Assembly (NCBI RefSeq): GCF_003234935.1
Contig: NZ_QKSB01000001.1
Coordinates: 806,001-870,000, forward strand
DNA: 64,000 nt
Reading direction: 5' to 3'
Origin: Putridiphycobacter roseus
GTDB taxonomy: Bacteria; Bacteroidota; Bacteroidia; Flavobacteriales_D; Crocinitomicaceae
In this document: positions 27,200 through 36,816 of the stretch, piece by piece
Position numbering within the stretch: the first letter of the stretch is position 1
How the letters are laid out: every line of letters begins with the position of its first letter
Notes under the pieces: model-generated
The model's input: only the letters and a program-made list of their open reading frames with translations
What the model was told of the DNA's origin: nothing
The model's database searches: none
Program-made: the position numbers and the translations under genes

Positions 27200-28420
27200 T
27201 TAAATTTCATGGTGTTTACTTTCATCCAAATAAGGATGATTTTTAGGCATTAACGGCGCTTTTGTTAAGGTATTTAAAACCCAAAATACAAAACCACTTG
27301 CAAATACTAAAAATAAGCCCAATTCAATAATTCCAATTTTTCCATGTTCTCCCATTACACCAGGCGTTATTAACATGTAAACATCTGTCCAGTGACCAAC
27401 AATGATAATTAAACAAACTACGATTAAAATTCCAGCATGACGTTTTGCCTCACGAGACATTAAGATAAGCATTGGGATGGTAAAATTAATAATAAACATT
27501 CCCCAGAAAATAACTTTATAGTTTTCAAATCTAAATAAGTAATAAACCACTTCCTCACCCATATTAGCATACCAATACAACATGAACTGAGAGAAAAATA
27601 AATAAGACCATAAAAAGCTCAATGCAAAAATCCATTTACCTAAATCATGAATATGACTATCATTTACCTTTTCTAAATGTCCTTTACCTTTTAAATACAT
27701 TATCAACAACATGGTACAAACCATTGCTGTTAACCACATACCTGAAAATACATACCAACCATATAAGGTAGAAAACCAATGTGCATCAATAGACATAATC
27801 CAGTGCCATGTAAAAGTAGAACTTGTATAACCAAATAAAACTAAGAATAAAGCTGCTTTTGCAAAGTTTTTGAAGTGTAATTTAGTACCACCTTCTAAAT
27901 CTTCTTGTAAACTTCTTTTTCTAAATCCTCTATAGAATAATAAATATATAGCGAAGTAAACGATAGTAGCTCCCCAGAAAAATGTTTTATTCAAGAAACC
28001 TGATTTACCTTGCAATATCGCATCATTTTCAACCATATGATGATCCATCCATTCATAAACGTGACCTACATGATGACCGTGATCATTTACAGTATAACCT
28101 CCATCTGTAAAAGATAAGTAAGCAAATACAGCACAAACCGTTATGGCACCAATAATTACATAGGAAGACACCCCTTCTAAAACTCTTTTTATGGCAACGG
28201 ACCAACCAGTCTCGGTTGCATACTGTAATGCCAAGAAAAATAAGGCACCTAAGGAAATGAATAAAAAGAATAAACTATCAATTAAAAAATTTGAAATTAC
28301 TCTTGACTTTAGATATTCTGGTTCATTGTTGGTAAATACACCAACTAAAAACAATATCAAGCCTACTACCGCTGCGGTAATGATTGACTTCTTAGCTTTT
28401 CCTGAAATTTGAAACTCCAT
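27200..28420 (-). CDS. actF: Alternative complex III subunit ActF
   Basis: 406-residue polytopic inner-membrane protein with about ten helices, the second quinol:cytochrome c oxidoreductase membrane subunit. It has the WSVAIKRVLEGVSSYVIIGA segment after two N-terminal helices, the His-rich loop NDHGHHVGHVYEWMDHHMV (about 115-133), and FTWHWIMSIDAHWFSTLYGW, which is characteristic of ActC/ActF proteins. In the solved complex of Flavobacterium and Rhodothermus, ActF pairs with ActC in the membrane and is proposed to take part in proton handling. Lies between actE and coxB, 32 bases before coxB. Confidence 0.92.
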   Translation of the reverse strand: MEFQISGKAKKSIITAAVVGLILFLVGVFTNNEPEYLKSRVISNFLIDSLFFLFISLGALFFLALQYATETGWSVAIKRVLEGVSSYVIIGAITVCAVFAYLSFTDGGYTVNDHGHHVGHVYEWMDHHMVENDAILQGKSGFLNKTFFWGATIVYFAIYLLFYRGFRKRSLQEDLEGGTKLHFKNFAKAALFLVLFGYTSSTFTWHWIMSIDAHWFSTLYGWYVFSGMWLTAMVCTMLLIMYLKGKGHLEKVNDSHIHDLGKWIFALSFLWSYLFFSQFMLYWYANMGEEVVYYLFRFENYKVIFWGMFIINFTIPMLILMSREAKRHAGILIVVCLIIIVGHWTDVYMLITPGVMGEHGKIGIIELGLFLVFASGFVFWVLNTLTKAPLMPKNHPYLDESKHHEI

Positions 28421-28444
28421 GTGTTTTTTGTATTAAAACTTGTA

Positions 28445-29575
28445 TTAATATAATCTAAATTCTACTCTTCTATTAGCCAATTTACCTTCCTCAGTATCGT
28501 TAGATACTTTAGGTTTAGTTTGGCCATATCCTATCGGATTAATTCTTTTAGAATCAATTCCATTCGTCACTAAATAATCTCTAACTGATTTCGCTCTTAA
28601 TAAAGACAAAGTTTGATTGCTAGCTGCATTACCAACATTATCTGTGTGACCATTTAAAATTAATGTAGCAGTAGAATCTTGCTGCATTAAGTCACGAATC
28701 CCGTTTAATGATTTAAAAGAACTTGGATTAATTGTAGCCGATCCAGTGGTGAAAACCAAACCTCGAATAGCACCTTCTAATACAGCCGCCACTGCTTCAC
28801 TTACCGCAGGACAACCGTGGTTATCAATACTACCAGCAACCGTAGGACACTCATCCATGTTATCCATCACATGATCCCCATCTGTATCCGTATTCGCATC
28901 AAATAACAATTCTACCTCTACTTCTTTTACTTTCCCTTGTAACTCTTCTACATGGTGTACTACTTTCCATCTTTCTTCTTTGGTCAGTTGAGAGGCATGA
29001 GACCCCATCAATCCTTTACCATAAGTTACAGAATAAAATATTTGTCCAGCAGATAAATCTTTAAGCGCACCACCATAAGCAGGTGGTGGCGGAAATCCAC
29101 CATTAGTAACAACCGTACCTTGACCATCTCCCTTTTCACCATGACAGTGAATGCAGAAATTTTGATAAATAACTTTTGCTTCTTTTTTAGTCTTTTCCGT
29201 ATATGCAATTGGATTTAAATCTCCAGCAGCATCCGCATATCCTGTACTATCTACAGGCATACCATACAATCCATGCGATTTATCAAAACCAATTGGTGCA
29301 CCATGTTCGTATGGCAAATCATTCATGGCATTACTAGTAGTAGGAATTGTTCCTGCTGGTGCCAATCCCGGTTTGTATGCCGCCACGATATCTAAATTAT
29401 ATTTACCTAAAATTTGACCATAATCAACATAAGCCTCTACAGCTGGAGAACGATACATATCAGGCATATATTCCAATCCTGGAGAATTTGAATCTCCAAC
29501 ACAAGAACTCATAGTGCCTCCTAATGCAAGGATACTTAATGTGAATATGTTTATTGTCTTAAACTTTCTGTTCAT
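28445..29575 (-). CDS. actE: ActE: cytochrome c lipoprotein fused to TSP3-like segment and OmpA domain
   Basis: 376-residue lipoprotein, terminal electron-donor subunit of alternative complex III. The signal ends in lipobox TMSSC (Cys25). A class I cytochrome c domain (about 120-215) has haem motif C141-I-H-C-H145 and likely axial Met190. It is followed by an aspartate-rich TSP3-like loop (DTDGDHVMDNMDECP, 230-244) and a complete OmpA-type peptidoglycan-binding domain (about 268-376) with GHTDNVG, NQTLSLLRAKSV, IGYGQTKP and ANRRVEF. D312 and R327 lie 15 residues apart, matching the pair that binds diaminopimelate in OmpA. Typical ActE stops after the cytochrome. ATG 29573-29575 was chosen over an upstream one because it follows the actD stop and gives a proper signal. 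Confidence 0.9.
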   Translation of the reverse strand: MNRKFKTINIFTLSILALGGTMSSCVGDSNSPGLEYMPDMYRSPAVEAYVDYGQILGKYNLDIVAAYKPGLAPAGTIPTTSNAMNDLPYEHGAPIGFDKSHGLYGMPVDSTGYADAAGDLNPIAYTEKTKKEAKVIYQNFCIHCHGEKGDGQGTVVTNGGFPPPPAYGGALKDLSAGQIFYSVTYGKGLMGSHASQLTKEERWKVVHHVEELQGKVKEVEVELLFDANTDTDGDHVMDNMDECPTVAGSIDNHGCPAVSEAVAAVLEGAIRGLVFTTGSATINPSSFKSLNGIRDLMQQDSTATLILNGHTDNVGNAASNQTLSLLRAKSVRDYLVTNGIDSKRINPIGYGQTKPKVSNDTEEGKLANRRVEFRLY

Positions 29576-29582
29576 GATCAAC

Positions 29583-30128
29583 TTATTTAATAATTTTATA
29601 TTCTTTTTCTTCGATTTCAACAATCGGTGTACGCTTTAACTTGGCATGTAAATCTTCAGAAGAAAATTTTGTGTTTTGCGATAATCTAATTTCCATTACA
29701 AATCTATCATCTGTAGTTCTTGGATGTGGATTATCTGCAGGCATACCAGGTAATGTTTTGTTTCTTAATAAATAAGTAATTGCCATTCCGTGTGCAGCAA
29801 AAAGTACAGTAAACTCAAATGTAATTGGAATAAAAGATGGTAAATTTTCCAATAATGAAAAGTTTGGTTTACCACCAATATTCATAGGCCAATCTACAAT
29901 CATAAAATAACGCATTCCAATAAGCGCTAAAGTTAACCCTGTTAATCCAAACATAAAGGCAACTATTCCCATTCTTGTTTCTTTTACCCCAATAATTGGG
30001 TCAATTCCATGTATTGGAAAAGGTGAAAATACCTCTGAAATATGAATCCCATCCGCAACTAATGCTTTTGCAGCATCTTTAGTTACATCATCATCATCAT
30101 ACATTGCATATATTACTCTATCTGCCAT
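29583..30128 (-). CDS. actD: Alternative complex III subunit ActD (DUF3341)
   Basis: 181-residue inner-membrane protein with two helices (about 53-75 and 95-120) and a cytosolic N-terminal DUF3341 domain: IYAMYDDDDVTKDAAKALVA, then HGIDPIIGVKETRMGI. C-terminus RLSQNTKFSSEDLHAKL. In known complexes ActD flanks ActC in the membrane. Eight bases before actC's downstream end and eight bases upstream of the chosen actE start, so it sits tightly within the operon. Confidence 0.92.
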   Translation of the reverse strand: MADRVIYAMYDDDDVTKDAAKALVADGIHISEVFSPFPIHGIDPIIGVKETRMGIVAFMFGLTGLTLALIGMRYFMIVDWPMNIGGKPNFSLLENLPSFIPITFEFTVLFAAHGMAITYLLRNKTLPGMPADNPHPRTTDDRFVMEIRLSQNTKFSSEDLHAKLKRTPIVEIEEKEYKIIK

Positions 30129-30135
30129 GTTCTAT

Positions 30136-31848
30136 TTATTTAGTCTTGTTCATTAATTCTTTAGCTTGAGCAGCCCAATCATCTCTTTCTGCTCTTCCTG
30201 GGAACGATCCAGTAATTGAATCCAATAAGTCGTATTCAGATTTAGTCATTTTACTTACTTGTTCAAATGAATAAATTCCAATACTATTTAATGTTTTTTC
30301 TAATACTGGTCCAACACCAGAAATTAATTTTAAATCATCTTTGTTATCCATTGATCCAGCACCAATTTTGCTGATTAAGGAATTAATTTTTTCAGACTTA
30401 TCTTCCACTATCTCTTCTTCCACAGCCACTTCTTCCATTTCAGTATGCACTATCTTTGAATGACTAGTATGAATTTCCGCAGAACCATTTTTGTAGGATT
30501 CACCCGAAGACTTTAAAATTGTTTTTACTTCAGATATCGCTAATACAGGGAAATATCTAGCATACAAAAGATAGAATACGAAAAACAATCCAATGGTACC
30601 AATGTAGATACCAATATCTACCCAAGTTGGATAGAACATACTCCAAGATGATGGTAAATAATCTTGATGAATGGAAGTTACAATAATCACAAAACGTTCA
30701 AACCACATTCCAATATTCACAATAATTGAAATAAAGAAAGTAAACAATAAACTTCTTCTTAATTTTTTAAACCACATAAATTGTGGGGAAAGTACGTTAG
30801 CAGTCATCATACAAGTATAAGCCCACCAATAAGGTCCAGTTGCTCTATTTAAGAAAGCATATGCTTCATATTCCACACCTGAATACCAGGACATGAATAA
30901 CTCTGTTAAGTAAGCTACACCTACCATAGAACCAGTCACCATGATTACAATATTCATATATTCTACGTGTTTTGTATGAATATACGCTTCTAATTTCATC
31001 CCTTTTCTCAAGACTAATAACAAGGTTTGCACCATTGCGAAACCAGAGAAAACTGCCCCAGCCACAAAATAAGGCGGGAAAATAGTTGTATGCCAACCTG
31101 GTATTACTGAAGTAGCAAAATCAAAAGATACAATTGAGTGAACAGAAAATACTAAAGGAGTTGCCAATCCAGCTAAAACTAAGGATACGATTTCAAATCG
31201 ACTCCAATGTTTCGCTCTACCTGACCAACCAAAAGACAATACACTATAAACTCTTTTTGCTACTGGTGATTTAGCGCGATCTCTAATCGTTGCAAAATCT
31301 GGTAATAATCCAATATACCAAAATACTAAAGAAACAGACAAATAAGTTGATATGGCAAATACATCCCATAAAAGAGGTGAGTTAAAGTTAACCCATAAAG
31401 ACCCAAATTGATTAGGAATTGGTAATACCCAATAACCAACCCACAAACGCCCCATGTGAATCAAAGGAAACAACCCTGCCATAAATACAGCAAAAATTGT
31501 CATTGCTTCCGCAGAACGGTTGATGGCCATACGCCATTTTTGACGGAACAAAAGTAATACCGCAGAAATTAAAGTACCAGCGTGACCGATACCTACCCAC
31601 CATACAAAGTTGGTGATATCCCAAGCCCATTCTACCGTTTTATTCAATCCCCAAGTACCAATACCGGTTCCTAATAAATAAAGTATACATCCAACACCAT
31701 ATAGACCTACTATAAGTGCAATTCCGAACATAATGTACCAAGCCTTTGGGGCCTTGCCTTCGATAGAGCGACATACGTCCTCTGTAATATCGTGGTACGT
31801 TTTATGTCCAAGTATTAAAGGTTCTCTTATTGCTGATTCTTTGTGCAT
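30136..31848 (-). CDS. actC: ActC (NrfD/PsrC-like) with C-terminal helix-hairpin-helix domain
   Basis: 570-residue membrane subunit of alternative complex III that binds the quinol. About ten helices of the NrfD/PsrC type, with NKTVEWAWDITNFVWWVGIG, INRSAEAMTIFAV and HMGRLWVGYWVLP. After the last helix (YARYFPVLAI, about 425-435) comes an acidic linker and a domain at about 500-570 with DDLKLISGVGPVLEKTLNSI, SFEQVSKMTKSEYDLL and GRAERDDWAAQAKEL. This is a helix-hairpin-helix module of the kind also fused to NuoE and ribosomal protein L21 in Bacteroidota. Standard ActC ends before it. No nuclease residues are seen, so a scaffold role is more likely than DNA binding. Confidence 0.92.
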   Translation of the reverse strand: MHKESAIREPLILGHKTYHDITEDVCRSIEGKAPKAWYIMFGIALIVGLYGVGCILYLLGTGIGTWGLNKTVEWAWDITNFVWWVGIGHAGTLISAVLLLFRQKWRMAINRSAEAMTIFAVFMAGLFPLIHMGRLWVGYWVLPIPNQFGSLWVNFNSPLLWDVFAISTYLSVSLVFWYIGLLPDFATIRDRAKSPVAKRVYSVLSFGWSGRAKHWSRFEIVSLVLAGLATPLVFSVHSIVSFDFATSVIPGWHTTIFPPYFVAGAVFSGFAMVQTLLLVLRKGMKLEAYIHTKHVEYMNIVIMVTGSMVGVAYLTELFMSWYSGVEYEAYAFLNRATGPYWWAYTCMMTANVLSPQFMWFKKLRRSLLFTFFISIIVNIGMWFERFVIIVTSIHQDYLPSSWSMFYPTWVDIGIYIGTIGLFFVFYLLYARYFPVLAISEVKTILKSSGESYKNGSAEIHTSHSKIVHTEMEEVAVEEEIVEDKSEKINSLISKIGAGSMDNKDDLKLISGVGPVLEKTLNSIGIYSFEQVSKMTKSEYDLLDSITGSFPGRAERDDWAAQAKELMNKTK

Positions 31849-31882
31849 TATCCTTTGTTTATATTATATTCTCAAATTATTT

Positions 31883-34800
31883 TTAATGATGCGCACCTTC
31901 TGTATGTGCAGCATCTTCTCCATGGTGTGCTTCCGTATCATGTGATGCATCTTCATGTCCAGCATGATGTTCCGTTTGTAAAGCAGCTAACTCAGCATTA
32001 TCTTCGTTTCTAACTTTTACTTTAAACCAAACATTTGGTTTAACACCTATTTCTTCTAATGCTTGATACGCTCTAACATCTTCTGTACTTTTTCTAATCG
32101 TTGAATGTACATCATTCCAATCACCAAAGTGAATTGCATCTGCTGGACAAGCGTCCGCACAAGCTGTCATGATATCTCCATCTTTAACAGGACGATCTTC
32201 TTTCTTAGCAACTAATTTACCAGTTTGAATTTCTTGAACACAGAAAGAACATTTTTCCATTACCCCTCTAGTTCTTACCACAACATCTGGATTCAATACC
32301 ATACGGCCTAAATCATCTTGCGCTGGGTTAACTTCAGTAAACTTTCTGTAAGATGGGTAATCAAACCAGTTAAAACGACGTACTTTATAAGGACAGTTAT
32401 TACCACAGTATCTTGTTCCAATACATCTGTTGTAAGCCATCATGTTTAAACCTTCATTCGAGTGCGTAGTTGCAGCTACTGGACAAACAGTTTCACATGG
32501 TGCATGGTTACAGTGATGACACATCATTGGCATATGGATTACAGAAGGAGCATCAGCTGGCTCTTGTAAACCATCAAAACCTTCCGTTTTAAATCCTTCT
32601 CCCTTTGTTCCAATTGCTGGCTCAATATCAGACGCATAATAACGATCCAATCTTAACCAATGCATTTCTCTACCTCTTCTTACTTCATCCTTTCCAACAA
32701 CAGGAACGTTGTTTTCAGACTGACAAGCAATTAAACAAGTACCACATCCTGTACATGAGTTTAAATCAATAGCCATTCCCCATCTGTGTCCAACATTTTC
32801 TACAGGATGTTCATCCCATAAGTTGAATTCAGAAATAGGTTTTTCGTCATGATTCCATCCTGTATGTAATACATGCTTATGATTATATGCCGAAGCATCT
32901 TTAGTTTTATAAGTAGATAAAGTCGTTTCTCTAACAATAGAATTTCGACCCATTACTGTACTGTGTGTTTGTGTACATGCTAAATTGTAAACGCTTTCCG
33001 TTTTTTCAATTTTAGCACCCATAACACTAAAACTAGCGTTTAATAATGGATATACATTTACACCAATAACTTGTTTACCGCCATTATTTCCTGGTAAGAA
33101 TTTACCGTATTGACCAGTTTGGTAAGCAGACTTACCAATTACTTCTCCATTTGCTCCTCTACCGTATCCTAATGCAATACCAATTGTTCCGTGTGCTTGA
33201 CCAGGTTGTGGAAATACAGGTAATTCAAAAACTTGATCCCCTACTGTTACTTTAGCAACAGTTGAAGGACTTTCTTGTCCTAAATGTATGCTATAACCTT
33301 CTCTCTCCATTTCATCTGGAGACATGGTAATGTAATTATCCCAAGTTACTTTAGAAACGGAATCTGGCATTTCTTGTAACCAAGGATTATTTGCCATTGT
33401 ACCATCTCCTATAGATGATTTTTCATATAAGGTGATTTCCCAATCTCCTCCTTTTACAGCTGCAATTGATTTTGCCGCTTTATTAATATTTCCAATAAAT
33501 TCAATAGCAGTGGCAGGAATTTCTTCCACAGCCGTTACACTTTTGTGTACTGCATCATTCCACCAAGAATCAAAGCTTGCGAAACCAGCTGTTGCCTTAT
33601 AACCATATTCTTTCCATACTGATTGAATAAAATCATAATAATTTTTGCTGTCTCTACCTGCATGAGAAGCCATACCTGCCCATATCATTAATGATTCTGC
33701 AGCCGGTCTTGTATCAAACAAAGGACGAATAGTTGGCTGAGCCAAAGCATAAGTATTTGTTTTCGGACTAAAATCATTCCAAGCTTCAAGATCGTGACTT
33801 TGTGCCGCTAAATAATTACACAAACTTGCAGTTTCATCAGCATACTTTGCAATAGCAACAGATACACCCACTTTTTCCAATCCAGCTTTAAATGCTGCTG
33901 AATCTGCATAAGAATAAACAGGGTTTGTGTTCCACATAATAATGGCATCCACTTTACCTGCATTCATATCTTGTACTAAGCCGGCCATTTTATCATCTTG
34001 TGAGTTGAATAAATTCACCCCATTATTAAGATTAATAGTCGACTTGTAGTTATTTAATTTTGCATTAATTGCATTTACAACGGTTTGGTAAGCCTCATCT
34101 GTAGCACCGGCTACTAATAAACTTTGACCACTATTTGCTTTTAAAGCTTTAGCAGCAGCTCTTACTTTCTTAAGAACACCTTCCGATAATACAGTTGTAT
34201 CTACACCTGTTAATGGCGCTCCTACAATTTCTTTATGTAAAATAGATAATACCGCACCTTGTTGTGATGGTTTTACCATTCCTCTAACATCTGCATTTGA
34301 ACCTGTCAAAGACATATTTGCTTCAAAATGGAAATGTTTATTCATCCATTCCCCATCTGGATTTCTTTTAGCAGCATATTGTGCCGCATATTCATTCGAC
34401 ATTAACCATGAATTAAGAAAATCAGCAGCAACACTAACAATTACTTTTGCTTTAGAAAAATCATAATCAGGAATAACTGCTTTACCAAAAGAAGCTTCAT
34501 TAGCTTTTCTTATTCCTTGGTAAGATACAGCGTCATATTGTACATGCTCAACATTACTCTGTTTATCTTCTGACTCAGCATCACCACCACCATAAGTAGC
34601 TTTAAAGTTTTCAATAATAGTATTTGTTGAAGGACTAATTTCTGTACCTGACAATAAAACTATTTTTCCACTTTTATTTGCAATGCCTTTTAATTTAGAT
34701 TTAAGGTTAGCATCCAATACCGTCCAATCCACTTTTTGATCGTTGGCAACAGGACTTTGTAACCTCTCACTATTGTATAAAGATAAAACAGATGCCACCA

Positions 34801-35206
34801 CTCGTGGATTTGCTGTTTTACTATAGGTAGATAAATGTTTATTTCCTTTGATAAAAATCGGACGACCTTCTCTAGTTTTTACTAAAATATTAGCAAATGT
34901 TGAACCGTCGTAATAGGATGACGCATACCAATTTGGCATACCTGGTGTAATTTCTTCAGGTTTTACAACATATGGTACTGCTTTAATAACAGGTGACTCA
35001 CATGCTGCTAATGTTGCTGCTGCAACACTAAATCCTAAAAATTTCAAGAAATCTCTTCTTCCCGTTGAGCTCTCTTCTAAGTTTTCATTAGATAAGAATT
35101 CATTTACACTTAGTTCTTCTGGAAATTCATTTTTTGAACTTTCCAAAAATTCCGGTGTTTCATGAAACTCTTCGAGACCTTTCCAATATTTTTTATTTGT
35201 TCCCAT
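31883..35206 (-). CDS. actB: Alternative complex III iron-sulfur subunit ActB
   Basis: 1107-residue periplasmic subunit. It has an internally placed Tat-type leader (GRRDFLKFLGFS, about 49-60, after a 48-residue N-terminal stretch), a molybdopterin-oxidoreductase-like domain without cofactor (about 80-760), and a C-terminal ferredoxin-like domain. That domain's cluster motifs are CTGCGTCLIACQSE, CHHCNHAPCETVCP, CIGTRYCGNNCP, and CSFCVQ with CADACPAD, as needed for three [4Fe-4S] and one [3Fe-4S] cluster. It passes electrons from quinol to the ActA haems. The last 30 residues are a His/Asp/Glu-rich tail ending EGAHH. Between actA and actC with gaps under 40 bases. Confidence 0.95.
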   Translation of the reverse strand: MGTNKKYWKGLEEFHETPEFLESSKNEFPEELSVNEFLSNENLEESSTGRRDFLKFLGFSVAAATLAACESPVIKAVPYVVKPEEITPGMPNWYASSYYDGSTFANILVKTREGRPIFIKGNKHLSTYSKTANPRVVASVLSLYNSERLQSPVANDQKVDWTVLDANLKSKLKGIANKSGKIVLLSGTEISPSTNTIIENFKATYGGGDAESEDKQSNVEHVQYDAVSYQGIRKANEASFGKAVIPDYDFSKAKVIVSVAADFLNSWLMSNEYAAQYAAKRNPDGEWMNKHFHFEANMSLTGSNADVRGMVKPSQQGAVLSILHKEIVGAPLTGVDTTVLSEGVLKKVRAAAKALKANSGQSLLVAGATDEAYQTVVNAINAKLNNYKSTINLNNGVNLFNSQDDKMAGLVQDMNAGKVDAIIMWNTNPVYSYADSAAFKAGLEKVGVSVAIAKYADETASLCNYLAAQSHDLEAWNDFSPKTNTYALAQPTIRPLFDTRPAAESLMIWAGMASHAGRDSKNYYDFIQSVWKEYGYKATAGFASFDSWWNDAVHKSVTAVEEIPATAIEFIGNINKAAKSIAAVKGGDWEITLYEKSSIGDGTMANNPWLQEMPDSVSKVTWDNYITMSPDEMEREGYSIHLGQESPSTVAKVTVGDQVFELPVFPQPGQAHGTIGIALGYGRGANGEVIGKSAYQTGQYGKFLPGNNGGKQVIGVNVYPLLNASFSVMGAKIEKTESVYNLACTQTHSTVMGRNSIVRETTLSTYKTKDASAYNHKHVLHTGWNHDEKPISEFNLWDEHPVENVGHRWGMAIDLNSCTGCGTCLIACQSENNVPVVGKDEVRRGREMHWLRLDRYYASDIEPAIGTKGEGFKTEGFDGLQEPADAPSVIHMPMMCHHCNHAPCETVCPVAATTHSNEGLNMMAYNRCIGTRYCGNNCPYKVRRFNWFDYPSYRKFTEVNPAQDDLGRMVLNPDVVVRTRGVMEKCSFCVQEIQTGKLVAKKEDRPVKDGDIMTACADACPADAIHFGDWNDVHSTIRKSTEDVRAYQALEEIGVKPNVWFKVKVRNEDNAELAALQTEHHAGHEDASHDTEAHHGEDAAHTEGAHH

Positions 35207-35229
35207 ATTCTATTAGCCTAAATTCAGAA

Positions 35230-36594
35230 TTAATAATGACATTTTGCACATTCCCAACCACCAAGCTCCGCAACTGTCACCTTGCCATCTTCTTTATATT
35301 TTTGATAGGTTTCTTTGTCTGTTAATAAACGCTTGTGTATTTCGTTATAATAAGATCCTTTTGCTGCAGACTTAATGTCGATTTCTTTTTTACCATGACA
35401 TTCTAAACACCAACCCATTGTTAAAGTTGGACGTGTAAATTTGATTTTATTGTCTTCAACAGCATTCAAATCTTCTGTAGTCATTACTCTTGCTACAGTT
35501 TCTTTTGTCATATCACCGTGACATTGTTTACAATCCAATCCACCAACTTTAACGTGTTGTGAGTGATTAAAATAAACATGATCTGGTAAGTTATGTACTT
35601 TGGTCCATCTTATTGGCTCCGTCTCACCACTATATTCTAAAGTATTTGGATCAAATCCTGCCGCATCATAAATCTTTTGAATCTCAGTAGTTCCATATTC
35701 TTTCCCTTCAGAAACTCCTTTATGACAATTCATACATACATTTACTGTAGGAATACCTGCAGTTTTAGATTTCTCTACAGAGTTGTGACAATATTTACAT
35801 TCTATACCTAAAGTTCCAGCATGTAATTTGTGCGAATATTTAATCGGTTGATCTGGTTTATAATTTTCGAAAACACCAATTTGATTTAAACCACCAAAGC
35901 CTAATGTTAGTGTGCCTATTAATAATACAAATCCAAAAAAGAAAACCATATTAAAGTTTTTCCACAACCATCTTCTAGTAGACTGCACAAAAGTTTCTCC
36001 TTCCATCATTGGTTCACCATCTTCGTCTAAACTCGCATTCTTTAATTCACGACTTACACCACTAACAGCAAATATTACCACCAATAATAATCCAGCAATT
36101 ACCCACCAATACCAATTGGAAGGTTCTGCTTCAACAACCACCTCTTGCACACCTGTTCCTTCTACCACAACAGCAACAGCTGGTCCAGCAGCGATATACG
36201 CCAATAAATTATCAATGTCTTCATCAGAAACTGCCTGAGCTGTCATTACAGAACCATTAAACTCAGCAACCAAACCTTTTGCATAAGGATCTCCTGAAGC
36301 TTTCACATACTCTTGTGAATTCTTAATCCAAGCATACATGTTTTCAATAGAAGAATTCTCTTCCCATCTTTCTGCAATACCATTTAAGGCTGGCCCAACT
36401 AACTTCTTGTCTAATTTGTGACAGGCAGCACAGTTGGCCTTAAATACTTTTTCACCCTTTTCAGCATCCTGCGCAAAGCCAGAATTACTGATAAAGAATA
36501 AGAATAAAGTCAAGACGAATAACGAACTTAACTTACTGATTTTTAATTTATTTGATAATTTCATTGGCGAAATATTAATACTTTTTAAATTCAT
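35230..36594 (-). CDS. actA: Alternative complex III multihaem cytochrome ActA
   Basis: 454-residue multihaem cytochrome c, first gene of the operon. Signal peptide ends near GFAQ. A monohaem class I domain has C55-A-A-C-H59. Two membrane helices lie at about 161-180 and 214-233. A pentahaem domain follows with CxxCH at C266, C287, C355, C396 and C449, giving six haems. The N-terminal monohaem fusion is usual in Bacteroidota, unlike the pentahaem-only ActA of Rhodothermus. A second in-frame ATG at 36562-36564 would give a shorter signal peptide; the first is kept because a -7 element lies 21 bases upstream of it. ActA wires ActB to ActE. Confidence 0.93.
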   Translation of the reverse strand: MNLKSINISPMKLSNKLKISKLSSLFVLTLFLFFISNSGFAQDAEKGEKVFKANCAACHKLDKKLVGPALNGIAERWEENSSIENMYAWIKNSQEYVKASGDPYAKGLVAEFNGSVMTAQAVSDEDIDNLLAYIAAGPAVAVVVEGTGVQEVVVEAEPSNWYWWVIAGLLLVVIFAVSGVSRELKNASLDEDGEPMMEGETFVQSTRRWLWKNFNMVFFFGFVLLIGTLTLGFGGLNQIGVFENYKPDQPIKYSHKLHAGTLGIECKYCHNSVEKSKTAGIPTVNVCMNCHKGVSEGKEYGTTEIQKIYDAAGFDPNTLEYSGETEPIRWTKVHNLPDHVYFNHSQHVKVGGLDCKQCHGDMTKETVARVMTTEDLNAVEDNKIKFTRPTLTMGWCLECHGKKEIDIKSAAKGSYYNEIHKRLLTDKETYQKYKEDGKVTVAELGGWECAKCHY

Positions 36595-36614
36595 ATTTTC
36601 TCCCTAAGTGCCCA

Positions 36615-36622
36615 CAAAATTA
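36615..36622 (-). promoter_or_regulatory. Putative -7 element of the act-cox operon
   Basis: On the minus strand TAATTTTG, an exact TAnnTTTG match, 20 bases before the actA ATG. It is the only good candidate in the upstream gap for the 12-kb operon. No clear -33 element. Confidence 0.4.
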
Positions 36623-36794
36623 TAACAATCGCTATCTTATTCTAATTATTAGAAAGTTTTTTGACCTCTTGATTCCTAATTTAGAATGCTTCTAAATAAA
36701 TACCTGTTAGTAAATATTAGTAAAAATTTAGAAAGTGTCTCTTATCTAGTAAATATATTAGATGGCACCATCTGTGTTATACTTTAAAAATTAA

Positions 36795-36802
36795 TACATT
36801 TG
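36795..36802 (+). promoter_or_regulatory. Putative -7 element for the SPOR-domain gene
   Basis: TACATTTG, an exact TAnnTTTG match, 14 bases before the ATG at 36817; no clear -33. Confidence 0.4.
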
Positions 36803-36816
36803 TTAAAATTACCTGC

